Origin: Rhynchosporium graminicola
Taxonomy: Eukaryota; Ascomycota; Leotiomycetes; Helotiales; Ploettnerulaceae
DNA: 64,000 nucleotides
Direction: 5' to 3'
Assembly (NCBI GenBank): GCA_900074885.1
Contig: FJUW01000007.1
Location: forward strand, 395,898 to 459,897
Below the pieces are notes generated by a model. It was not told the origin of the DNA. It was given only the letters and a program-made list of their open reading frames with translations, and ran no database searches. The translations under genes were made by a program, and so were the position numbers. Positions 45,648 to 55,049 of the stretch are shown in pieces. How positions within the stretch are numbered: the stretch's first letter is position 1; every line of letters begins with the position of its first letter.

Positions 45648-47469
45648 TAGTGAAACCCCTATTATAACGATCACCGTTATAACGATATTTCCATTATAGC
45701 GATATATTTCTATAGACGGAGCGTTTTCTCATATAATTCCTAATATCAACGATATCGTTACTAAATTACTATATATCGTTATATTAGTTCAGCTCGGTAT
45801 ACCTCGAATATTAATTACAATTAAGCAGCGATAAGCTCTACGACGCTAGCGAAGCTCCTAAACGCCTACACTATCTCATAAGGCTTATATTAATTAGTTC
45901 TATACTCAATTTAACTATAAGATTAGCTAGTTAACTATATCAGAGTCTCTTAGAGCTTATTTCTCCCACCTTAACGATACGTCTATAGCTTCAGTAATTG
46001 ACAGCATATAGTCACGACTACGAGTAGGCTATTAGGAAGACTTAGAGCAGATTCTTATATAATAGTAGCTTCGGATTGAGGCTCGCGGAGGGTTTATAAT
46101 AGGTGAAATCATACGGCAGAAGGCGTAGACTCTCTAGCACTAATTACCTTAATATCAGGGTAAGCCTTGCCCTGAATTCAGTAAACGCTAGCTTGAAAGC
46201 TATAAGAAGAGATATAACGTATAAGTATAATAGCGCTTTAGAGAAGACGCCTCTATACCAGAATCGACTAAAGACAAGATAAAGGCTCTACGAATACTAG
46301 CCGGCGAATATAACAAGGAGGATATATATAATATGGACGAAACCGGCTTATTCTAGAGAATAACCCCTTCTCGCGGTCTATTAATATAACCCCGCGCTAG
46401 CCTGAAGAAGGATAAGTCTCGAATATCTCTTATTATTTATATAAACGCCACAGGAAGTGATAAGCTTCTAATATAGTATATTAGAAAGTATAAAACGCCG
46501 CGCGCTTTACGGAATATCAGCGTTTCGACTATAGGAGGCGAGTAGCGGTAGAATAAGAAGGCTTAGATGAATACAGTTATTATAGTTAACTAGCTAAAGG
46601 CTTTCTATCGCTATATTAGTAATAGAACTATCTTACTAGCTATAGACAACTTCTTAGCTTATTATACTAGCTTAGAACTATATCCGCTACCTGCGAATAT
46701 TCGGATTTACTAGCTACCTCCAAACTCGACGAGTCGTTTCTAACCTCTTAATTAAGGTATTATTCAGAATCTCAAGGCCTATTACTATCGTTATTAGCTA
46801 TAATATATAATCGACTGCCTTGAAAGAGGAGATAAGCTAGTATAATCTATGAACATCCACTTAGCTCTACGATAGGTATTCCGGAGTTAGTTTATAAACG
46901 TTAGTAATACGATAATTTATAACTACTTCCGGAAATCAACTCTAGTCGTAGCTCTAATAGCTCTTCCGATATCACCTCAGCTAGCTGATCTTATATAGCT
47001 TTATCAATAAGCTTCAATAGTAGTAGATATCAGGGACGCTATAAGTTTAAGTAACTTCTTAAACCCCCCGGAAGAAGCTATAACAGACGCAATTAATATA
47101 GAGAATAAGCAGACTGATAACGCTTTATTATAAGAGATAATAGAAGATCACTTGCAAAGCGAAACTCCAGAGGATAAAGACGAGGCTAGAGACTTAGTTC
47201 TAGAGCCAGAATACTCTATTCAAGACGTAAGGTAAGCTTTAAAGGTATTACTTTACTTTATAGAGAAGCAAAGAACTATGAATATAAGTTATATATAAGT
47301 AATTAAGCGCTACGAGCAGGAGTTGCAGTCTATAGAGAGAGACTCGCTCTCCCAGGGTTCCCTTAATAGGTAGCTTATATAATATAAACTCGTTCCTTTA
47401 TAATGATATATCCGTTATAACGATATTTTTGACTGTCCCGAATCAATCGTTATAACAGGGGTTTCACTA
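45648..47469 (+). mobile_element. Fot1/pogo DNA transposon, 1822 bp, inside TR-GAG 2
   Basis: Perfect terminal inverted repeats (TAGTGAAACCCC at the left, GGGGTTTCACTA at the right) and a TA target duplication (45646-45647 and 47470-47471). The interrupted host sequence CTCTAATAGCGAAAAACC is visible intact in the other TR-GAG copies. Encodes one transposase on the plus strand. It is the youngest layer of this branch, yet is itself RIP-mutated. Confidence 0.95.
45880..47340 (+). pseudogene. Fot1/pogo-type transposase (CENP-B/DDE family), degenerate
   Basis: Cut-and-paste transposase acting in the nucleus on its own terminal repeats. An N-terminal helix-turn-helix part is followed by a CENP-B-type segment (ESYKKRYNV...PESTKDKIKALRILAG). 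The DDE domain shows NMDETGLFW with the first Asp at 46336, LLAIDNFLAYYTS with the second Asp at 46645, and LPPNSTSRF then PLN-stop-GIIQNLKAYY. Many Gln and Trp codons are now stops, for example in the LNQG motif. The family and orientation are clear; exact ends of the frame are not. Confidence 0.88.
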
Positions 47470-47504
47470 TAGCGAAAAACCTTGCTTTTAGGCTAGGACG
47501 AAGT

Positions 47505-47720
47505 AGCTTATTACCCTAGCGGAAATTGTCGGAATTCGACTCGTAACCCCCGTACCCCGGTATAATTTGTCCCCCTCGGCAGAATCGACCTCCTTCTACC
47601 AGAAAAGAACCTTTATCCCCTCACCCGGCGGAAATTGCCGGAATCTGACTCGTAATCCCTGTACCCCGGTATAATTTGTCCCCCTCGGCAGAATCGACCT
47701 CCTTCTATCAGAAAAGAACC
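47505..47720. repeat. Tandem duplication of about 110 bp in TR-GAG 2
   Basis: The block from GCGGAAATTG to the CAGAAAAGAACCTTTA end occurs twice in succession (from about 47519 and about 47629). Another partial copy of the same sequence stands left of the Fot1 insertion. Confidence 0.75.
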
Positions 47721-48062
47721 TTTAATTTAATACTTTCCATATCTACTTAATAAAGATATCTAACTCTCCTTGATCTTTTAGCTTCTTTGGAATTCGATTT
47801 AGACCTTCGTTTCTTTCGCAACCTTTAAGTGTTTCAATCACTCGCTTAGCCTCGCTTATTTAGCAAAACTCAGTATCATAATTACCGGAGATTACGTTTC
47901 CCTCTGCAGAAGAGATAATCTCGGTACTAAATTAGTATCTACGGTTTCTATTTAATAGAATAATTAGAGGTTATTGTATTTAACTGCGTTTTATACCTAC
48001 TTTGTTTCCTTTGTTCGATTCTTCAAGGCTCGAGGGCGAGCTTTTGTCTTGGAAGGGGGTAA

Positions 48063-48264
48063 TGTGATAGCGCATAGTATACGTAGCAGATACGGGCTAG
48101 TATCGGTGCCTTAGGCATACCCTCCTTATATATATAGAAGGTGCAGACTCCTTCAGAGCTCTGCATCTTTCTGTTTCCTTCGTACTAGACTATATAAGAT
48201 CGCTCTTGGCCTCCCTACTTGTTTATTCTTACTTGTATACCGCCTTGAGTCTTGTGTCGTTACA
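48063..48264 (+). repeat. TR-GAG 2 3' LTR
   Basis: TGTGATAGCG to GTGTCGTTACA, the least mutated LTR of this family in the window. Confidence 0.92.
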
Positions 48265-48381
48265 CTCCTTCAGAGCTCTGCATCTTTCTGTTTCCTTCGT
48301 ACTAGACTATATAAGATCGCTCTTGGCCTCCCTACTTGTTTATTCTTGCTTGTATACCGCCTTGAGTCTTGTGTCGTTACA
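48265..48381 (+). repeat. Extra 117-bp copy of the TR-GAG LTR 3' end
   Basis: Repeats 48148-48264 from CTCCTTCAGAG to GTTACA. Its end is followed by AGTAT, so the target duplication lies outside the extra copy and the duplication happened before or at insertion, or by slippage within the LTR. The frames at 48206-48505 and 48270-48452 are artefacts of it. Confidence 0.88.
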
Positions 48382-48386
48382 AGTAT

Positions 48387-49552
48387 ATAGCTATAGCATT
48401 CGACTACTACGAAATAGACTCCGATACAGACGAGGAAAGCCCAGAAACTCACTTTATAACCTCTATAGGGCTACTCTCCGTAGAGGCTGCATAGCAACTA
48501 ACTGAATCACTATAAAACACCGCGTTTCTACACTAAATTCAAGATACCGAAGTTTCGCCAGCTAAAGCCGAAGCTAAGACCGATACCGAAGCTAAGGTTA
48601 TGATTAGTAACCCATAGTATGATTCTACTGTTTTCCGAGGTATTATGATCGATACTAGAGTAGCTAAGGTATCTACTATAGTTAAAGGTTAATACGAAGC
48701 TTATAAGGCTATATTTAAGACTGAACTCTTACCTTTAAGAGGAATCAGCGTTAAATTTAGTATAAGTAATACGTCTTCTATCGAAGTTATAGTTATACTA
48801 TCACCTATCGGATCGATCAAATTCGAGGTAATAACTATAGATATACCTTTTCTACTCTATTTAGATAATATAGATAAGCACTAAGTAATACTTAATTGCC
48901 TACGGAACGTTCTGATCACTCCCTAAGGCGAATTACCTATTATACGAAGATTCGGCTATCTATTCCTTATTTAGGAAAGCTCCCTTGAAGTATATATTAC
49001 CGAATCACTCTAGAACTAAACAAACGCCCTACGGAAGCTAATCTACGCTATCTATACTAACGATTCGGCTATCCCTCCGTATAGAAGCTAGAAAACCTAC
49101 TTGAGTAATCAGGCTATAACTATAATTCAGAGATACTACAGAAGCTTACAAAGCTCTATAAGTACTATTAATTATACAGTAGATCACCTGATAGGTTCAA
49201 ATTCAAGCTATACGACAATATTAACTTCAATTATACTATAATCGTCGATATTATATAGTTAGAAGACCGCTAAGTACTATATATTATCGATAAGGCAACT
49301 ACCTTTCAGAATAGAGGTTTCTTGAAGAATATCTCTGCAGAGCACGTTTAAGATCGATTCAAATAGCTTTAGATTGATACCTTTCTTAGCCCTCCTGATT
49401 TCATTATAACTAACGCTAGTACGCAATTTAAATCAAAGTAATTCGTATAAAGCGTTAAAACAGAAGGTTCTATAGTTAAAACCGTACTAGTTAAAGCTCA
49501 CTATTTAATTAGTAAGATAGAGCGCTATCATACTCCTTTAAAGAGAGCTTAT
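48387..49552 (+). pseudogene. C2 protease and integrase region, degenerate
   Basis: Frame continues from 44841: FDYYEIDSDTDEESPETHFI, then the protease segment FRGIMIDTRVAKVS with DTG changed to DTR at 48651-48659 (GGA to AGA), then SNTSSIEVIVILSPIGSIKF and FLLYLDNIDKH typical of fungal Copia-like polyproteins. The integrase part follows from about 49190: RFKFKLYDNINFNYTIIVDI, DRFK, PPDFIITNASTQFKSK and KIERYHTPLKRAY. TR-GAG 2 and G1 copy 2 flank the piece. Stops are RIP-like. Confidence 0.78.
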
Positions 49553-49787
49553 TATGACGACTGGTCAGGTTTGGAGGTCTCTCCCTATTAGTAGAAACAC
49601 TTACTACTAAGCGAGATTACACGAGTAGAGTTTAGGGGCCTCTTTTCATATATATACTTCTATTCTCTCTCTACTTCTTTACTCCTTAGTTATAGATTCT
49701 TAAGTAATTCTTATTACTTCATATTCATAGTAATATAAGGTCTTATTACTTAGGTAGTTTTAAGACTTTTCTAGAGTAAGCGTTATA
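49553..49787 (+). repeat. G1 copy 2 5' LTR, 235 bp
   Basis: TATGACGACTGGTCAGG to GCGTTATA. Preceded by CTTAT. Confidence 0.9.
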
Positions 49788-49988
49788 TTATCTATAACTC
49801 TTTTACTTACGTCTAGGAAGATAGTAAATATCTACTTATATTATACCTCTATACTTAGAGCTACTAAACGCAGGAGACTACGCTATATAGAGAAGGCCTA
49901 TACTAAATATAAACTTAAAGAATAGTACCTAAACTAAAGTAACTTAAGTCTAATAAATCGACTACCGGTTCTCCGACTCCCTCTACTN

Positions 49989-51780
49989 GCAGATTATAAC
50001 TTTATAATTACCTATCGACCTAAGAAGTATAATCTACTCGCTAATACTCTCTCTCGTAGAATAAATAAATTAGATAACTAGAATAACACTAAAAGAACTT
50101 AGCGTTTATAGTAGCTACTACGCGAAGACTAAATCGATCTAGTACTACTTATAAGTAACCTTCGGAATAGCTCCGACTCTATAGATAACTTTAAGCTTAT
50201 TAACGCCTTAGAAGTCGCCGACTTATCGCTAGTCTTTTCTATAGTATAATAAGTACTTAATACTAATCGCACTACGCTATTACTCTAAGCTTTATAGAAA
50301 TAAGCTCTTTCTACTACTTCTAGAAAACTAACTATAGAAAAAGATCTTCTACTCTATAAAGGAAGACTAATCGTACTTAACGTCTTATACTTTCGCACGC
50401 TACTTATACGCGAAGTATATAATTAATTAAAGACTACTTATCTAAGTATAAAGAAGACTTTATAACTACTAGTATTATAATACTAGTAGTATAGAATCGC
50501 TTTAACTATTAACTAGTATTACTATAACTATTATACTTACTAACGAATTCAAGTGCCGCATAATAAGAAACCGAGCCTCCTCTAACTTCTGCTCGTACTA
50601 TCACGTCTATAGGAGTATATTATAATCGACTACTATAGCTTTAACCGCGATAAATATAGCTATAATAACGTTCTCGTATTTATTAATCGTTTTAGTAAAT
50701 AAGTAATTAGTATTCTATACTAAAAGACCTCTAATACGCGCGACCTTATAAAGCTTTACTTATACTATATATACTACTATTTCGGAGCTCTATTAATGAT
50801 TACTTCTAATAGAGAGCCTTAATTCGTTTCCTGTTTTTAGACTATAGTTATTACAATTCTCGATACTAAAAGATAGCTTTCTATAGTAGACTACTTATAA
50901 ATAGATAGCTAAATAGAGATCTATAACTAATATCTCTAATATAAATTACGACTTTTTATCTCTTACTATTAAGATAACTAGTCGGAATTCTTACTTATTA
51001 TAGATTACGCTTAGATAACTCTCCCTTACGAATCCCTTAGAGGTCTCTTACCCTTTAAAGTCGTTTATAGATATATATCCCGTATTAATTAGAATTAGAA
51101 AGACTTACCTGATTCTATTACGCTTACTAATAAGTTGAATACTTAGTAAGCTCTAGATTACGCTAATTACCTACGCGACGCCTAGACTACCGCTTAATCT
51201 AGCCTCTAATATATATAAGCTAAGATATCCTAATCCTATAATCGCTTACGCTATAAAGTCGACTTCACTATAGACGACCTTATCTAGCTAGATATACGCT
51301 ACTTTATAAGTACTCGACCTAGTAAAAAACTCGACTTCCTAACTAATAGACTCTTCTATATAATTGAAAAGGTTAGAAGCTCTTATCGCCTAGAGCTCCC
51401 TGCTAGTATAAAAATATATAATATATTCCCCATTGCTAAGCTACGGAAGTATTTAAACGACCCTTTACTAAGATAAACCTTACTACTGCTATTACTTATT
51501 AATATTATTAGTAACGATAAATAGGAGATCGAAGATATACTTACGTGCCGTAGGCAGCGTAATAGCCTCTTATATCGAGTTTTCTAATTAAATTAAGATA
51601 TCGATCTTATATAGTATAACGCTATAGATATTGAATACGCTCCCGCTAAGCTATAATAATTCTACCTTAATAACTTAACGTAAGCTAGACCTCCTACTAG
51701 ATTACCTTATTAGCTAAAAGCTTTCTATAATAGAATTAATAATTACGACTACTTTAATAGTAATAAGGAGATAAACTAAC
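49989..51780 (+). pseudogene. G1 copy 2 RNase H end, integrase and chromodomain-like tail
   Basis: Matches 26970-31060 of copy 1 without the duplicated block: end of RNase H, integrase zinc-binding and core region, then the Leu/Asn-rich chromodomain-like tail ending just before GCTCGAGGGCGAGC at 51781. Stops throughout. Confidence 0.8.
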
Positions 51781-51815
51781 GCTCGAGGGCGAGCTTTTTT
51801 CAGAGGGAGGGGTAG

Positions 51816-52146
51816 TATAACGACTAGTCAGGTTTAGAGGTCTCTCCCTATTAGTAGAAACACTTACTACTAAGCGAGATTACACGAGTAGAGTTTAGGG
51901 GCCCCTTTTCATATATATACTTCTATTCTCTCTCTACTTCTTCCTATTAGTGGAAACACTTACTACTAAGCGAGATTACACGAGTAGAGTTTAGGGGCCC
52001 CTTTTCATATATATACTTCTATTCTCTCTCTACTTCTTCACTCCTTAGTTATAGATTCTTAAGTGATTCTTACTACTTCATATTTATAGTAATATGAGGT
52101 CTTATTACTCAAGTAGTTTTAAGACCTTTCTAGAGCAAGCGTCACA
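51816..52146 (+). repeat. G1 copy 2 3' LTR, 331 bp, with a 96-bp tandem duplication
   Basis: A normal 235-bp LTR plus 96 bp: the segment starting CCTATTAG (about 51847-51942) is repeated at 51943-52038. The repeat includes the TATATATAC box. Ends GCGTCACA, followed by CTTAT. Confidence 0.88.
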
Positions 52147-52151
52147 CTTAT

Positions 52152-52839
52152 ACGATCATTCGCAAGGAGCTTCCTCACCTCGATCGAGATATAGCACTAT
52201 AGATAGCTTTCCACGTAATCAACTATATTATAGGACCTAAAGGAATTATACCTGTTTTACTAGTATTTAGAGCGTACTTACGAATAGTAGAGATAGATAT
52301 ATTATTACTATCGGTAACCTAACGGGCTACTACGCTACATAAAGCTACGGAAGAAATTCGGAAATTACGAAGTAAGCGCTAAGTTAATAATACCTTAAAT
52401 ACTCGGAATAGGCTAAATTCCTGTTTAGTAAAGAGCTTACTATTAAATTCTTTAGTTTTAGTATAGAGAGAGGTACGCGGAAACCCACGTAAAGGCTATT
52501 AGGACAGCCTATACCTACTTCTCTCCGTATAAGGCGAAAATTATATCGTAGAAAACGATTCTAGACTTATAACCTTCCGATCTACCTCGATCAAGCTATA
52601 GTACGAAGAAGACTTCGATTCAAGTACTTCTAGAGACGAATTAGAGGAAATTATAATATTAATTCCTACCTAAGAGGTAATTTCGCTTAATACCTCGCTT
52701 AAGACTAAGCCTATAGTAAAAGTTAAGAATTCAACTTTAACTTTAAAGAAACTACCTATACGAGAGCGCCGAAAGTCAGTACGATTCCGAGATAATATAG
52801 AGGTATTCCCCTCTATTGCCGACGAATTTTCGGAGCCTT
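52152..52839 (+). pseudogene. C2 pol sequence after the integrase core
   Basis: Continues the frame from KRAY at 49552: TIIRKELPHLDRDIAL, AFHVINYIIGPKGIIPVLLV, KATEEIRKLRSKR and RRKSVRFRDNIEVFPSIADE, as in the linker between integrase and reverse transcriptase of fungal Copia-like polyproteins. The reverse transcriptase itself is absent because TR-GAG 3 starts at 52840. The minus-strand frame at 52670-52852 is antisense. Confidence 0.7.
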
Positions 52840-53254
52840 TGTGACGGCGCATGGTATACGTGGCAGATACGGGCTAGTATCGGTGCCTTAGGCATACCCT
52901 TCTTATATATATAGAAGGTGCAGACTCCTTCAGAGCTCTATATATTTCTGTTTCCTTCGTACTAGACTATATAAGATCGCTCTTAGCCTCCCTACTTGTT
53001 TATTCTTACTTATATACCGCCTTAAGTCTTATATCGTTATATTAAACAGAAAGATCAAGACCGCCGGAGATAGTATTAAATAATATCTCACCTAGAAAGC
53101 TCGATTATAGACGAACTCTTTGACCTCTTTATTAAGTATTCTATTATCTACTTTAATATAGTTTCGGCTCTGATTCGACGGTTAGGCTTTCAAAAGAGCT
53201 AAGATTCCGGAGATCTCTTAGATAGCTGGAGATTTAGGTATAATCGACGCTCAA
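52840..53254 (+). mobile_element. TR-GAG 3: 5' LTR and leader only, cut by GM copy 3
   Basis: LTR 52840-53041 (TGTGACGGCG to ATCGTTATA, 202 bp), then the family leader TTAAACAGAAAGATCAAGACC and about 190 bp of interior. GM copy 3 begins at 53255. The rest of the element would lie beyond GM copy 3, outside the window or lost at the N. Confidence 0.85.
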
Positions 53255-53522
53255 TATAACGACATAAGACTCAAGGCGGTATATAAGCAAGAATAAACGA
53301 GTAGGGAGGCTAAGAGCGATCTTATATAGTCTACTACGAAGGAAATAAAAAGATAAGGAAGGAAGAAGAAGAGAGATAGAGTATAAGGCACCTTATATAT
53401 ATATGCCGGTACTAGCCTGATATTATACCGAGTCGGATACTAGTTCTGCCGGGATACCTATGAACTTAGGCCCTAGTATCTATCCTTCTTCTTATATAAT
53501 ATTCAGGTGAGCTATCGTTATA
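53255..53522 (-). repeat. GM copy 3 left (3') LTR, 268 bp
   Basis: TATAACGACATAAG to GCTATCGTTATA. Followed at 53523-53535 by TATTACCCCCCCC, the polypurine tract in reverse. Confidence 0.9.
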
Positions 53523-53783
53523 TTACCCCCCCCCTAAGAAGAGCTTAACCCTAAGCTCGGAAGGTTATAGTTTATACTAGAATTAGTCTTTATTATAACT
53601 GTTTTCGTCGATATTCGCGTAATAAGCGCTAGCCGCTCTTTAGTAGTAGTAAATTTTTTATTAGGTTCTGACTAGTTACGTCGCTATAACAGTGCTATAT
53701 TAGTTATAGCTTCTAAATCGGGCGGTAAGTAGTATTTACTTTATCTATTTATAGTAGGAGTCGAGTTTAAGTAGGGCGTAGGG

Positions 53784-53790
53784 TATATAA
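53784..53790 (+). promoter_or_regulatory. TATA-like box upstream of the GM antisense frame
   Basis: TATATAA in the context GGGTATATAAAGGAAGGGG, followed about 30 bp later by a C/T-rich tract (GCCTTTCCTTTTC). The box and tract are conserved at 21955 in GM copy 2 and, inverted, near 719-727 in GM copy 1. Confidence 0.5.
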
Positions 53791-53829
53791 AGGAAGGGGT
53801 TTATTAATATTAGAGCCTTTCCTTTTCAA

Positions 53830-54978
53830 CTGCGATAACTACTTTAACTTATAAGTTTACTCTCCCTAGACTACGATACGGCTCCTATAGTAAGTATTAT
53901 TACTAACTACTATAGTAATCTGCTATAATCTTATATATTAATCGACCTAATTAACTCTTCTCTTAATATAAGTAAGTTTCCTATCTTAGTTTTAGAGATA
54001 ATCCTTAAGTGCAGTACAGGGGTTTCACGGATCTATAACGCTAACTCCTATAATACCTTTACTAGTTCCTGCTAGTACTCTTTCGGCGGCGTATCGTATA
54101 TATTACTTGCGATATATTCGCGCTTTCCTTAAGATAAAGTATAATAATACTCCTATTTTAGAACTCTTATGCTCGTTTAATAAGCTTAACTCTAAGCTTT
54201 ATAAGTATTATTTAGTATTAAAGAGTAGTTATAAGTATATAAGTTACTTAAATATAAACGTAGTTATATATACTAACGCGTTATAGTTACTTAATTATAT
54301 TAATACGGAATATACTATTTTATCCGGTTTACTTTCTAGTAGCGAAGCTAAGGATACGGAGCTAAATCGGAGTAGTATTATAGCTACTTATAAAGCTATT
54401 AATCGGATCTATTATCTCGCGAAATCTACTACTCTTACTACTACGTTAGAGATTACTACTATATAATTAGCAGAGACTTAAGCTTTAAGGCGTTCTATAG
54501 AGAAAGTATTTAAGGAGTTAGAGTTTATTAAAGTAATAAGTTACGATCTTAAACCCTTAGATACTAGTATAATACTCACGTGATATAGGATTTAGATCTT
54601 CTAATAGTCGATTCGGCGGAGTCTAAGTTAATAGCTGAAATAGTATTAAAGCAGACGAAGGAATTAAATAGTATTATACGGGAATTTATAAAGAAAGCTA
54701 TATTTAAAGCTACGATATCTGATACTAAAGGAAAGAGGAATTTACCTTCTAGTTTAGAGATAGCGTTAGATCTGGATACTCCCGGACCTTCTCTAAAGAA
54801 GAAAGCCCGTAAGATTAGCTATTACACTTAGTCTACTATTAGGGCTATATTAGTAGATTTAGGTAAGGAGTTAGATATAGTAGTTCTAGTTCTAGATATT
54901 CTAGATTTACTAGAAGCTCCGGAGAACTTAGGAGAGAAAACCGGTAAAATAGAAGTAGTTAAAGAAGTAGAGTTCTAG
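53830..54978 (+). pseudogene. aORF of GM copy 3: spliced antisense reading frame of unknown function
   Basis: It lies on the strand opposite gag-pol. Exon 1 reads to 54532 in the frame of 54065 (AAYRIYYLRYIRAFLKIKYN; LLSSSEAKDTELN; ALRRSIEKVFKELEFIK), with stops that look RIP-made and one probable 1-bp indel near 53995 relative to GM copy 1. A 56-bp intron (54533-54588: GTAATA, CTCAC, ATAG) joins phase 0 to phase 0. Exon 2 (54589-54978, 129 codons plus TAG) is almost free of stops: ESKLIAEIVLKQTKELNSII, SDTKGKRNLPSSLEIALDLD, LDILDLLEAPENLGEK. The product, perhaps 300-350 residues, is charged and helical with no recognised domain. The start codon is unclear. It could be a regulator, a captured host gene or an accessory factor; this is open. 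Confidence 0.6.
54533..54588 (+). other. Proposed intron of the GM antisense frame (56 bp)
   Basis: GTAATA donor, CTCAC branch-like motif at 54575-54579, ATAG acceptor. The only length difference to GM copy 2 in this neighbourhood (57 bp there, 35704-35760) falls inside it, and the reading frame resumes in both copies. Confidence 0.55.
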
Positions 54979-55049
54979 ATATAGTATTATTACGAAGTAT
55001 AATTAGGGGATTATCCTTAGTAATAAATTCTAATACTAGTAACTATAAT

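Larger units (their letters stand above)
44842..48381 (+). mobile_element. TR-GAG 2 inside C2, carrying a Fot1/pogo transposon
   Basis: 5' LTR 44842-45043, 3' LTR 48063-48264 plus a 117-bp extra copy of the LTR end (48265-48381). Target duplication AGTAT at 44837-44841 and 48382-48386. Without the DNA transposon the interior is about 1.2 kb, shorter than in TR-GAG 1, and the zinc knuckle region is missing. A stretch near 47505-47720 is duplicated in tandem. Confidence 0.88.
49553..52146 (+). mobile_element. G1 copy 2 inside C2, collapsed at an N
   Basis: 5' LTR 49553-49787 and 3' LTR 51816-52146; perfect target duplication CTTAT (49548-49552 and 52147-52151). The interior jumps at the single N (49988) from the start of Gag to the RNase H/integrase part, so about 4 kb found in copy 1 is missing. 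Given the other N joints, the gap is probably an assembly collapse. Remaining parts match G1 copy 1 with independent RIP changes. Confidence 0.9.
19150..52839 (+). mobile_element. C2: Copia-like retrotransposon split into four pieces by nested insertions
   Basis: Pieces: 19150-21423, 44723-44841, 48387-49552 and 52152-52839 (edges given without the duplicated target bases). Joining across the insertions gives one continuous polyprotein order: gag, zinc knuckle, protease, integrase, further pol sequence. Each junction is marked by a 5-bp target duplication. The first 400 bp or so (19150 onwards, starting TGTAGCCACG) may be the 5' LTR and leader, but no second LTR remains to confirm it. The reverse transcriptase end was not recovered because TR-GAG 3 and GM copy 3 follow. 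C2 is the oldest layer of the nest. Confidence 0.7.

Noticed and set aside
53985..54100. Extra short intron (GTAAGT, TACTAAC, TATAG) near 53885-53910 in the GM antisense frame
   Set aside because: The signals are only 26 nt apart, too short to splice; the frame reads through in GM copy 1.
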